This document shows, piece by piece, positions 1 through 12,200 of a DNA stretch of 64,000 nucleotides. Both the position numbers and the translations under genes were made by a program. The stretch covers positions 1,870,001 to 1,934,000 of the forward strand of contig NC_081822.1 in NCBI RefSeq assembly GCF_030704535.1, in the 5' to 3' direction. This stretch comes from Vitis vinifera. Taxonomy: Eukaryota; Streptophyta; Magnoliopsida; Vitales; Vitaceae. The first letter of the stretch is position 1. Every line of letters begins with the position of its first letter. The notes beneath the pieces were generated by a model, which did not search any database, was not told the DNA's origin, and saw only the letters and a list, made by a program, of their open reading frames with translations.

Positions 1-1210
1 ACCATTGAAATGTTCCACTATGTTCTCCACTACCAGATGTTTGATATTTTCCAAGAAGCAAAATGAAACTGCTAACAACACATATTGCAAAAAATTGAAC
101 CCTCTAAATTATGCGGAAAATACCAATCAAATTGGGATCAGATAGGAATTCATACTGAAGTATCCCTTTGTTCAATTCTTGCAAACATGGAACAAATAAG
201 ATGCAAACTTGCAAACACAACTTCATTAAAATGTTATCAAGTGATTGTGGCAAGCTCAGAAATATCTGATTGAGGAATGATTTCATATTTACATTTTTTA
301 CAATTCCCAAGGCATGAAGTAATCCATGTCCTGAGTCCATGGCTATTGTGATGCGTCAATGGCATTCAAAATGCCTTAGGATTTCACTCATTGACGACAA
401 TTCAATGGTGTTAGAAATTTCGATATTAGGGCTAGTTAATGGTGAATGTGATAATTAGGCAGAGTGGACATATTGAACAAAATCAAAATGCCGCAATCTA
501 AACCAACACCCAGATTCAAAAATCAACATATTAAAACAACCCCGCTTCTAAATTACTGTCTATCATCAATTTTTCCAATCAAAATGCCAGTATCCAAACA
601 CAGAGAGAGAAGCAACAAACCTAAAAAACAAGAGCATTGTAGGAGGCTTTAGTGCTGCCAATGGAAGAGAGAATAACGGGTTTGGATGCTCTGGAAGGTT
701 TGAGGCTGGTGTTGGTCATGGAGAAACAGTCCCTCTGCGGTGATGGTGAGAATGGAAAAGCACAATGACAGGCCATGAAAGCAGACCAAACTCCTACCCT
801 TCATCATTTTTGATAACCCACCATTGTCTTCACACACAGTTTCACTGTCAGTGAAGGTGAGGGAGAGAGATGTGGAGAGTTGGGGTTCATAGTATTGGTC
901 ATGTGGACTCCAATTCACGTTCACAGGCCCTCAAGCCCCCAAAATCTTTGTCAAGCCATTCCCACCACACATTGCCTCTCCACACAATAGAATGAAGAAT
1001 TGAATAATGATCATTATGAGGGGGAAGGTCATATCAATTTTGTTTCCATTTGAAGTATTTTCTTCCCCGTGCCCATGTGACGGTGAGCCCTGTGTCAAAT
1101 TTGCAATCGTCTCATCTGGTACAGCTCTTGTTGTTGGGCACTCCCTCCCCTTTATTAAAAACCCAGAAGACAAAATGATTGTTTATGATTTTCAAAAAAT
1201 AAAAATTCGG
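1..1210. other. Left-edge region, no recognised gene
   Basis: I see no gene I can name here. On the minus strand, two open stretches (649-924 and 931-1173) lie in the same frame. They are separated only by one TGA at 931-933, with a hydrophobic run near 960-1010. This could be a decayed coding segment or chance. A six-residue match to any family would be guesswork, so no product is given. The stretch ends where the first duplicated unit begins, near 1215. Confidence 0.3.
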
Positions 1211-1329
1211 AAAATAATGTGATGGGCCTCTTGGAGGAGAGGAAGGGTTGGATCTCCTATGATTGAGGTCGAGTCCTGCCCAAAGGGTTTTAGCCTTGAG
1301 AGGGGATTTGAACCCAGGCCCAGGCCTCT

Positions 1330-4300
1330 AATTTGGGTCACAGTGAATGAGAACACCTGCAAAACAAAACAAAGAGGCTCCGATGCCTAAGTCAGCAATA
1401 GAATAAAATATAGATAATTATAAAAGATATTTTATATATACATACCTTCACCGAATGATGTCAAATTGTCTCTAATACACCTAAAGGTACAAATTGTTAC
1501 ATATTTCCTATAAATTAATATATGTAACAAATACTCTTCAAATTTGTCAAATTTCTCCGTTAATATTGTCTAAGTTGTTTCTAATAAACAAATTTTTTGT
1601 CTCCGAATACTTTTCAACTACCCGAAAATCTCCATAAAATCAATTATGTCTTTGAATATTAATCAAAATCTAATTTTATAACCTATTCAATGAACTTAAA
1701 ATTCTAAAACTAAACTTACACCAATCATCCAAAAAATACTAACAAATCTCCCAATACCAAATCCAACAAATTTATACATGTAGTCTCCACAAATTTCTAT
1801 TATCAAAACCTTGATCTTAATTTCCTCAAAAGTGATCTAATAAAAATTCTTCAAATTTATCAAAATCGTTCATCATGCAATAATTGATATATTTAACAAA
1901 TATTTTTTCAATTTATCAAAATCTTCTAGCAAAAAAATCTCGACAACCCCCAACCAACTAAGGGCAAGCACTCTTTATTGACATATTTAATAAATACTCT
2001 TCAAATTCATCAAGCTCTTATATCTATGGTCCAAACCTTCTTCATTAATATCATCTTTTCTTATGAGCAAATTATCATCTCCAATTCACAAAATGTCTAA
2101 TGACACAAATTTATCATTAACTACTAATAATTAATATATCTAATAAATACTCTCCAAATTCTTGAAAATCTTCCCTCAATAATGTCCAAATTCTCTCAAG
2201 AAAAATCTCAATTTTCTCTTAGAATATTTAAAATCAATGAAATCAACCATGCCTTAAAATAATAATCAAAATCTAATTTTGTAGTCATATGATCAACTCC
2301 AAGTTCTAACATTGAACTTAAATCAATAATCTAAAACTAGAACTATCATCCCAAAACTCCGGGCTTGTTCCAATTAAACACCCAAACAATAAGATACTAC
2401 CAAATTTCCTATAACCAAATCCAAAATTAGTACATCTAACCTCCACAAATTTCATATCATCAAAATCTCAACCTAATTTCTTCAAGGTAAGAGATGAAAT
2501 TCACAATCTATAAAGCTAATAATATATTGATAAATAATTAAATCCAAATTTATAATTATATACACTAACCATCCAAAATTCAAATAATTTCAAGCACCTA
2601 ATTTCTTTTAATTTGAAAGTCCAACCATAGACAAATTTTCTAATCATATCCAAAATTTGTAACTATAATCCAATTTTATACCACAAAAAAAAATAATTTT
2701 TTCAACAAGTATGCTCTCAATATTATCATAATCTAAAATCAATAGATTTAATAACATTTAGATTTTAACCAGTGGTCCTCGGATTTATTCTATTTCAAAC
2801 ACCAAACTTCCATAATCCACCGCCCAAATCCCAATTTTCTATTATAAATATGCGAAAGAGGAATATTATTAGTTTATTTTTTATTTTTAAAATAGAACAA
2901 ATAATTTTAAAAATGGATAAAGGCCAAAATTACCAAAAATAAAAAAGAAAAGAAGAAAAGAACCAAAAACAACGGAAATTGAAAATATACAATAATGAAT
3001 AATTTGTTTTTTTTCAGAAACCGATTGAGAAAAAGAACAAAAAGATAGACAAAGGCCAAAATTTAAAAAATAAAAAATAAAAACAAAAAACAACGGAAAT
3101 TGAAAATATGCAGCAGTGAATAACCCCTTTTTTATTTTTTATTTTTTATATGATATATAAAAGACATTATTATAGCCTCTTGAGAGCTATTCAAGAATTG
3201 TACGTTGGTTCACCTATTTTTTTAAAAAGAAAAGGAAAAAAAATATGCATGAGTGAATAAGGATTTTTTTTTTCCTTCATCTTGTTTAAGTTGCCCTTTT
3301 TCCTTAAATATTGTTTAAGTTTATTGAAATCAATTTATTTTTTTTCCCAAATTAATAAACAAAAAACAAAATATTTGATTAAAGCAACATTAAACGATCA
3401 ATTTGATTCTTTCAAATATTCATCAAAATTCAAAAAACCCAAAAATGAATCAATGAAATAGTTCTTAGACTCAAACTCAAAAATTTCAAATATTAAATAG
3501 CCTAATGTCCAGGACTTTGAAAAGATTAAGGTTTGTTTCACTAGCAATAAATCAAATAATGCCACAAATAAATACCACCACATGTAAAAGATAATGCAAA
3601 CACGAGTTCAATAAAGTCACATAACTATAGCATTGATATAATGACATAAGATTCACTATCGTCAACTCTTGGAAATGTGAATGCAAAACTTATGCTTAGG
3701 ACTTTTTTGATTTTCTGCTCTAACTCCCCATTTATTGCTTATTTTGTTCCTCTCTTTTTTCTTTTTTCTTTTTTTTTTCTTTTTTATGAGAAATGACGGC
3801 TTGCATGCTTAGTTGATTCATTGCCACCCAAGATAGCCTTTTTCATTCTCGAGAGGGTTTCCAACTTTTTGTTAAAAAAGTGATGGCTTACACGCTCAAG
3901 TGATTCATTGTCACCCGAGGTAGCCTTTTTCACTTTTCAGGAAACTTAATGTATGAAGGAGAAGCATACTAACGATTTTTCCACCACACTCCTTCTACAC
4001 TCACATTATCTTTAAGTCTAGTATAGATCATCAAAAATAATAATAAACAATTGCCATAGATATTTGTCTTCAACTTACAAGTGTTTAACAATGAATATAT
4101 AGGTATAGATTTTGTTTATAAGCAAATTATTTCAATTTTATTACATGGAGACAAAACTTAATCCATACCTGAACCTAGAACATTAGGCTTACTCTTTTAC
4201 TCTTATTTAAGTAAAGCTTAAGTCTTGAATATGAACATTTAATCCATTTTTGAAGAATTTGAATTGAAGGGAAAAATGAAATTCACATCTATTTTATTTA

Positions 4301-4990
4301 TTTTTTCTTGTTAAATTATTTGATTCTTTAATTTTTTTTTTTATCAAATTATTTGATTCAATAGAAGAAGAGAAAAACAAGGAAACATGCTTAACAAGTT
4401 TTAATTTTTATTTTTCAAATTATTTTTTTATGGATAAGAAGATTAAATAAAAGACGGAATTCTAAAATTTGGAATATTGATTTGAGTGGAACTTTATAAC
4501 TTGTTTGATGTGAAAAAAGAAAAAAAGAAAAAAGAAAAAAGAAAAAAAAGAGGAAGCCTAACTAGGATATGGTATATTGAGTCACAAGCTTTCATTACAT
4601 AAAAATAATAAAAATAATTAAATAATAATAATTGGAATATTGAGTGAAAAAAGAGCATTAAAAAAGATAAACTAGAAACTGGGATGTTGAGTTGAGTGGA
4701 ACTTTGCAACATACTTAAGCATGTTTTCTTTTTTCTTTTTTCTTTTTTTTTTTTTTCTTTAGAAGACCTAAAAAACTAATAATCCTAATAAATGGAATAC
4801 CTCTAGGACACGGTTCATATGAGAAAAACCCTAAAATATATGTATATAGATTAGGAACTAAAATGACTTAATGGCAAAGAAGGACATAAAAATGAACAAA
4901 GTGACAATTTTTAAAGAGAGAAATGGGAATGATACGAGAACGAATGAAATATATAGTTACCGCCCTCGTGCCATTTTGGTGCTTGCCTTT
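1330..4990. other. 3' flank of PP2C copy 1, AT-rich, no gene
   Basis: About 3.6 kb of very AT-rich DNA downstream of the minus-strand PP2C gene. It has many poly-A and poly-T runs and short imperfect repeats, such as a CAACGGAAATTGAAAATAT block at about 2971 and again near 3093. Open frames here (for example minus strand near 2887-3093 and 4494-4712) are low-complexity Phe/Leu/Ser strings read from poly-T tracts and are not supported as genes. A diverged copy of the stretch lies at about 9900-13850. Confidence 0.6.
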
Positions 4991-5005
4991 GCCGCCATCA
5001 TAAAA

Positions 5006-6409
5006 TCAGAGTATGTCCATGGGTGGTACAATGCGTGCAACTATCACAGTGATGTCGTCGGGTTTGCCACCACTTCTAAACTTTCCTTCCATCAATGCAG
5101 CTATTGTGTACGGGGAATCACCACTTTTAATCAGTGAATTTTCCTCGGCCAGCTCCGCCAATACCTTGGCCAATAGTTGTGGCTCCATACAACCTTCTTC
5201 ACGCAGAACCCTTATAACCACCTCCATCTCATCTACGAACACATTGTCGAACAGTCCATCCGTTCCAACCACAACCACATCTCCTGCCCTTACCCCAATC
5301 ATAAGCTCCTGTAGATAAAATGTTTATAAGCACCGGAATTATGAAATGATCAAGTTAGAGTCCTAGTGCTTCTAATATAAAAATTGTTTTTAAAAGCAAC
5401 TTAATCCAACTAACCGATCTAACCCAAGATTCCAAAAAAATAAAAAGAGTTTATTAAACTTATGTCAACCTAAACTTAACAAAATAATAAACTTATGATA
5501 GGGTACAAATTAGGTACCTCTGCTACACTTGGATCATCACAGGTCTTCCCCAATTGACACGGACAATTAAAAAAATGTTGTTGTATGGATGACTTATATA
5601 TCATTCTTCCATATCTAAATATCATGAATCCGCTATCTCCAACATTAACAACATTCAAACACTGTAAAGTAGTAACAATAGTTAAAACATAATAAATATA
5701 AGATAATTGATTTAAAAAAAAATTGTATATATTTAGATTCATAAATTTACTAAATTACATACCTCATCCGTAAGTGTTATGATACATGCTGTGGATGATC
5801 CTTCAACATTAGTATTAGAGTAAGCTTCTTCCAAAACCATTTGTGGATACACAATTTCTTTATCTTCCGCATAAAGGGTGGTGACACAATTATCCATTAG
5901 TTGTCGAGCATATTCACCCCCATCTATGCCTTGCTTTGCCCAACCAGCCACGCCATCGGCTAAACCAATGGTTTGATGATGTTTACTAATAAAATAAGCA
6001 TCATCTCCCCTCGTACTTGATTTACTCTTATCCGGTATGTAAAAAGATCCGAAATCCATGATCAAACTCCTTTCACTCAATATTTTCATACCCTTCTTGA
6101 TAGGTTTTATCCTAAATAATAAACATATTCAAATGATCAAAAAATATATATATATATAAAGAAAGAAACAAAAAATACTTAGGCTAAAAAATGGAAATCA
6201 TGATATTGAATTCACACTTCAAATATGAAATCTGAATATACGATCTTTAAGTAATGAAAACAACTCAAATTGCACGTTTTCTTGTGGTATTAATTTGATA
6301 TTATAAATAAAAATAAAAATAAAAATATACTTGTTGCTATCTAAAACCTTCATAAAAGAAAACTTTCATACCTTCTCATCATACTTTCCTCCATGGCCTT
6401 GTCTTCCAT
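5006..6409 (-). CDS. PP2C-type protein phosphatase, short form (copy 1)
   Basis: Four exons on the minus strand: 6409-6372, 6111-5763, 5661-5518 and 5308-5006, all with GT-AG introns and a stop TGA at 5008-5006. They give 277 aa. The family removes phosphate from Ser/Thr using two metal ions held by Asp residues. The expected motifs are visible: GDDAYF (res 48-53), LADGV with Asp65, GDSG (137-140), GTDGLFDN with Asp194 (192-199) and KPDDITV with Asp261-262. The sequence resembles the plant PP2C55/PP2C80 branch (Arabidopsis At4g16580/At5g66720 type). Unlike those longer, plastid-directed proteins it has only about 30 residues before the catalytic core and no visible transit peptide, so a cytosolic location is inferred. 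The start is the first in-frame ATG of exon 1, matched by the paralogue at 15417. A TATATTTAAG-like string lies about 100 bp upstream. Nothing in it looks broken. Confidence 0.85.
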
Positions 6410-7590
6410 TGTATTTTTTTCAAGATGGTTGAAAACAATTGAGTTTTAGTTCAAGACAACAAGTAGCAAATACTGGAATGAGAATAAAGGACAGGTTTTG
6501 ATGAGAATATTTATATTTAAGTAATAGTAATTGAACTTGTTTAGGATTCTACAACTTTAAGATCATGCTAGATTTAAGGGATTTGAGGATAAGATATAAG
6601 ATACATCCATGACTTAATATTCATATATCTACATATCCCATTTGTAACAACTTTCTATTTTTATTTTTCTCAATTTTTTCATATTAATCATTTGTCAACA
6701 AAAACATAATTTAAAAACAAAATTTTAGTTAAAAAAAAATTACAACTTAAAATAGTATTAATATATAATACCATTCAATAAAACGTTTGATATATACCAA
6801 ATGCCTTGATTCAATATTTTAATTACGGATATTACTAATAAAGAAATTTAAAAAATTATATATTAAGATATAAATTGTGAAAAGATTTCCTAATAATACT
6901 AAAAATGAAAAGGGTTTGATATTTTTATTAATGCCAAATATTGAGAAGTAACATATTTTTTATTTTAAAAAATTCCACAACATTGGTAGAAATTATATTT
7001 TTCATTTAATTTTTTATTCTTTTAAAAATCAAATATGAGAATAGGTTTATATATTTTATTGAATATAATATTTTAAGATATAATTATCTATCAAATATAT
7101 CTTATCCCTCCTTAGAGATGATTTAAGATATTAATTAAATTTTAAAAAAATTTAATTATGCTAGTTTTAATTAATTCCACAAAGAAAATATTTTGGTATT
7201 CCAATTTTTCTAACTCTTTCACGAAAATCATATCTCTTTAATAAGCAAAAAAAAAATGATAAGAGTTACAATTAGTTGAATTTAAAATTTTAATATTAAT
7301 TAAAAATAATTATATCAAATATTTTAAAAGATATATACTAAAATATCCTAAATTTTTTAAATGTGGCTGATAGTAATCATACATTTAAAAATAAAGGACT
7401 TGGTTTGTAAATAAGATTCACATGGGATAAAAGTCGGTAGGATCTGCCCTTAAGTCTATCCCTGGGCCTCGCAATTCCTACAACCGCTCACACATTGCAC
7501 AACAAATCGCGACTCGCGAGTAAACAACCCTCTTCTATCCCCGCTGCTATATATCACATGTGGCAAATGATGATTGGATATTAAAATAAT
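6410..7590. other. Upstream flank of PP2C copy 1
   Basis: This is the promoter side of the minus-strand PP2C gene. The first 200 bp hold an AT-rich TATA-like stretch near 6505-6520. The block at about 6540-7375 has a diverged partner at 15566-16310, and its far end has a second partner at 17560-17790. At 7440-7580 there is a locally GC-richer block containing CTATATAT followed by ACATGTGGCAAA, which is repeated at 18690-18830. No coding frame is convincing. Confidence 0.55.
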
Positions 7591-9110
7591 ATAATAAATT
7601 TGTTAAATAAAAAAACAAGGTTGTTTCTTTATATATCCTATATTAATTATTATCCAAAATTTCAGGTTAATATATTAATTATATTATATTATTTAATATA
7701 TAAAAATAATTTATATATCATATATTAATATTATTTTATAAACATTTTTTTAGTTTTTCCTTTTTAATCATAAATTTAATTTATAAAAAAAATTATTTAT
7801 AAAATGAGTATATTAACAAATAAAAAATAAATTTTTGATATATGAGATATGTATATCTCATATCTTATTATGAGATTAACATATATGAATAATAAATAAA
7901 AAAAATTATGGATAACATATTCTATCACTTATCTTATCTTTTATTTAGTTAAATATAGGATAAGATAGATGATGATATAACTTATCATTTCTTATCACCA
8001 ACCAAATATGAAAAAAATTGTGGATAACATATTTTATCACTTATCTTATCTTTTGTTTAGTTAAACATATGATAAGATATATGATGATATAACTTATCAT
8101 TTCTTATCACCAACCAAACATGAAAAAAATTTATGGATAAGATATCCCATCACTTATCTTATCTTTTGTTAGTTAAATATACGATATGATAGATAATGAT
8201 ATAACTTATCATTTCTTATCACCAATCAAATATGAGATAAGATATAATATTTCACTTCTTATCTTATTTGGATTAACCAACATGACTTTTAGTTTTATAC
8301 GGGGTATTTGTATTTTTATACTTTGATAATAATGATCCAAAACTTATGTCCAAACAAGGATTAAAATATTAGATTTTTCAAAAAATATTAGCAAATATCT
8401 CATATTTAATAAGGGTATTATAAAAAATATCAATAGAAGTTTTGAAAAAAAAAATGAGGAGAAAAATTAATAAAAAATTATATAAATATTTAAAAATAAT
8501 AATATACATATTAAAATAAACATTTATTTATTTTGAAAATGAAATATTAAAAATTAAAAATTAAATGTTAATTATTTAATTTTTAAATTCCAATGGGGTG
8601 ATTATCCAAAATTTAAAACTATAAAATAATTAAATATAAGATAAAAACAGCTTTTATTGTTTATTGAAAATTTTAAAATATTTTAATGAATTTTAATGAA
8701 ATATATTTTATTAATATTTTTTCTAATTTGAATCATATTTCTATAAAATTTCCAACTGTTATAAATAATATTCTAGATTTAATTTAAACTTTCTCAATCC
8801 GGTTTTAGTTCGAAATTCCAACTATATTACCTTTTATCTTAATTTAGATTGGAATCCACCTAAATTTGGAAAAAAGTTGAGTGAATTCGATTTAATATTT
8901 TTATGATTATAATATTTGTATGGTACATTATCTTATATATATATATATTTTTTTTTATATTTTTAAGAAAAAATTATTGAAGCCAATCTATCTGCACTCC
9001 ACAGCTTCACATTTCAAATCAATATATGCAGATCCCCAATATAATCCCTTCTTTCTATTAAAAACTAAAAATAAAAAATAAAAAATTAAATAATTATTGG
9101 GCAAAATATA
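7590..9110. other. Spacer between duplicated units, no gene
   Basis: Very AT-rich spacer between unit A and unit B of the duplication. Apart from the 112 bp minisatellite it holds only short AT runs, including a TATATATA tract near 8935-8950, and no frame that looks like a protein. Confidence 0.5.
7904..8275. repeat. 112-bp minisatellite rich in GATAAG/CTTATC
   Basis: Three nearly complete direct copies of a 112 bp unit plus a partial fourth. The anchor AACTTATCATTTCTTATCACC occurs at 7979, 8091 and 8203, exactly 112 bp apart each time. Each unit carries several CTTATC or GATAAG hexamers in both orientations, so the array is dense in the I-box/GATA-type core. The third copy and the partial fourth are more diverged. 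Confidence 0.85.
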
Positions 9111-9209
9111 ATGTGGTGGGCCTCTTGGAGGAGAGGAAGGAGTGATCTCCAAGGATTGAGGTTGAGTCCTGCCCAAAGGGTTTTAGCCTTGAGCGGGGAA
9201 TCGAGCCCT

Positions 9210-12200
9210 TGTTAGTTTAAGGGTTTTCTTACATGATTTTTATTTTGATTTTAAACTAAATAATGATTAAATGATGGACGATATTTAACTTTTCTTATTT
9301 ATGATATATGTGACCTTTTTGTAAAATGAAAAAAGAAAAAAATATTAAAAAAATTATATTTTTTTAATAAACATTTGAATACCAAGAGAGGAGGAACGGT
9401 TACAAAAAAATTGGTTAGTAAAATTTAGAAAAATGTTTTTTTTCAAGTATTTAAAAGTATATTTAGTATTGTTTCCCAAACCTTTTCTTGTAATAAATTG
9501 TAAAAAAGTTTTGATTTATAAAAAGTTTGTCGTATATATATTTTGAATTAAAAAGTTATTTTCTATTTTAATGAGCAATAATTTTTAAACAAAGCTTAAT
9601 TTTGGATTTGCTTGATTCCCATTAAGAATCTAATCAAAGAAGGACTTTATAATTTTATACCCTTTTTCTTTTCTTTTCATCCAACTTTTCTCATAATAAA
9701 TATACCATAAAAAGAGGAAAAGAAAAGAAAAGAAATTATATGGCATATAAATATATGTATTTATTTATTTAGTTAATTTGCCTTCTAGTCGGTGAAAGAG
9801 AGTTTGGCCTACAATTAGCATACAAGAGTCCACTTGGTGCATAGAAATAAAATCCTCGTAAAAGAGTCTTTGTTTTCTTTGTGAATTTGTCTTTGTTTTC
9901 ATCTAATCCTCGGCCGACAACCTGCACAACAGAAAAAAGAGGCTCCGATGCCTAAGTCAGCAACAGAATTAAATATATGTAATTATAAAAGATATTTTGA
10001 TGATATATACATACCTTGACCGAATGATGAATTACGGTATGTATTTTAATCAATGTTATATCTTTATAACAAAAGAGTCCAAGCTCTCCCATAATTGTCT
10101 CTAATACACATAACATTTAGAGCACCTTAAGGTACAAATTGTTACATATTTCCTATAAATTATTATATGTAACAAATACTCTTCAAATTTGTCAAAATCC
10201 TCCATTAATATAATCCAAGTTCTCTCCATGAATATCATATTTTTTGTCTCCAATTTCTTTGCTATTGAAAATGCTTCATAACACAAAATCATCAATATAG
10301 TCAAGTAATCATTGTATCCAATATATTTCATAAATACTCCTCAAATTTACAAATTGTCCATCATTTAGTTCGAGTATTTGTATTTCCAAATAATTGATAT
10401 ATATAATAAATACTCTTCAAATTCTTGAAAGTCTTCCATAAATATAATCTAAGTCCACCAAAAAGAAAGAAGAAATCCCTTTTTCTCCTCAGGGAATCTA
10501 AAATTCATAAAATCAATCATTTCTTCAAACCACTAACCTTCACTAATAAAATACTAACAAATCTCCCATGACCAAATCTAAAATTTATCCATTTAGTCTC
10601 CAAATATTTTCTATCACCAAAATCCGGTTCTAATTTCCTCAAAATTCTTCAAATTTATCAAAATCTTTCATTGTCCAAACTCTATTATGAATGACACTTT
10701 TTCTAATAAACAAATTTGTCTTCTCCCATTCACTTAATACCAAAAGTTCTCAATGATATAAAATTTTCTTAAATGATACATTGTCATCAATATCTCAAAG
10801 TGCTAAAATATATCCATCAAATACTCTTTAAATTTGTCAAAATCTTCTCATCCTCTCCTCATATTTTCTATGAAACTTCCAATTTGTTTCAATTAAACAC
10901 CCAAACAATGAACCTTCACCAATAAGTTACTAACAAATTTGTCATAACCAAATCCAAAATTAACACATCTAACATCCAAAAATTTCATATCATCAAAATC
11001 TCAACCTAATGTTCTCAAGGTAAAAGATGAAATTCATGATATATAAAACTAATAGTATCTCCATAATTAATTAAATCCAAATTTATAATTATATGCACTA
11101 ACCATCCAAAATTCAAATAATTTCAAACACCTAATTTCTTTTAATCCAAAAGTCCAACCACAAACAAATTTCCTATAAGCATACCCAAAATTTGTATCTA
11201 TAGCCCAATTTTATGCCACTAAAAGAGCAATTTCTTTGACGAGTATGCTCTCAATAAGTCATAATCTCCCCACTATAAGCATATCCAGCATAATCAAACC
11301 TCATTCCAAATTCCCACAAAAATAAGAAAAATAGAATAAGAAAATTTGAAAAATATACAAAAAATAGTAAGTTGCAAAGAACAGAGGAGAAAAAGAAAAA
11401 AAAACTTCCAAAGTTAATATACAATCGGAAAATTGAATAAAAAATTGGATGAAGGCCAAAATTACCAAAAAAAAAAAAAAAAAAAAACAACCAAAAACAA
11501 CGGAAATTGAAAATATAGGGCAGTGAATAAAGCCTTTTTTTTTTTCATAAACTGGATGAGACAAAAGAGCAAAAAGACTTTTATAAAAACGGGCAGAGGT
11601 CAAAATTTAAAAATAAAAAATAAAATCAGAAACAACAAAAATAAAAAACATGCAACAGAACCTTTTTTTTTTTTTCCTTTTTCTTTTTATTTATATCAAA
11701 GACATTATTAGAGCCTCTTGAAAGCTATTCAAGAATTTTACTTTGATTCACCCAAATTTTTTTTTAATTAAAAAAAAATGCATGAGTGAATAAGTTTTTT
11801 TTTTTTCTCTCTTCTTCTTCTAAATTTTTTTTTCCTTCAATATTGTTTAAACCTATTGAAATCAATTTAATTTATTCCCCAAATTAATAATAAAAAAATT
11901 GAATATTTGATTAAAGTGACAGTAAATCATCAATTTCATTCTTTCAAATATTCACCAAAATTCAAATAACCCAAAAATGAATTAAAGAACAATTCTTAGA
12001 CTCAAGCTCAAAAATTTTAATTATTAAGTAGCCTAATGTCTAGGATTTTGAGAAGATTAAGGTTTGTTTCACTAGCAATAAACTGAATAATACCACAAAT
12101 AAATACTACCATATGTAAAGGATAAATGCAAACACAAGTTCAATAAAATCGCATAACTATAGCATTGATATAATTGTATAAGATTCACCATCTTTGACTC

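Larger units (their letters stand above)
1215..7590. repeat. Segmental duplication, unit A (contains PP2C copy 1)
   Basis: This block is present again, diverged and with indels, at about 9115-18840. Matching landmarks include a segment beginning TGGGCCTCTTGGAGGAGAGG (near 1222 and 9117), the string near 1381 and 9946, the ACCTAATTTCTTTTA block (2596 and 11129), the ACATGAAGACAAAAC-like block (4142 and 12675), the whole PP2C gene, its upstream flank (6540 and 15566) and a TATATA-containing block (7440-7580 and 18690-18830). The offset is about 8.53 kb over most of the left part and grows through insertions further right. The two PP2C genes keep the same orientation, so the duplication is direct. 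Confidence 0.85.

Noticed and set aside
5013-5318. Plus-strand frames opposite PP2C exon 4 (also 13879-14181)
   Set aside because: They are Ser/Thr-rich shadows of a conserved phosphatase exon on the other strand. The same shadow appears in both duplicate copies, as expected.
7904-8275. CRISPR-like array
   Set aside because: The 112 bp units are contiguous with no unique spacers, and this is a plant nuclear sequence.
11251-11603. Overlapping minus-strand frames rich in Phe
   Set aside because: They are translations of poly-T tracts, with no domain and no splice context.
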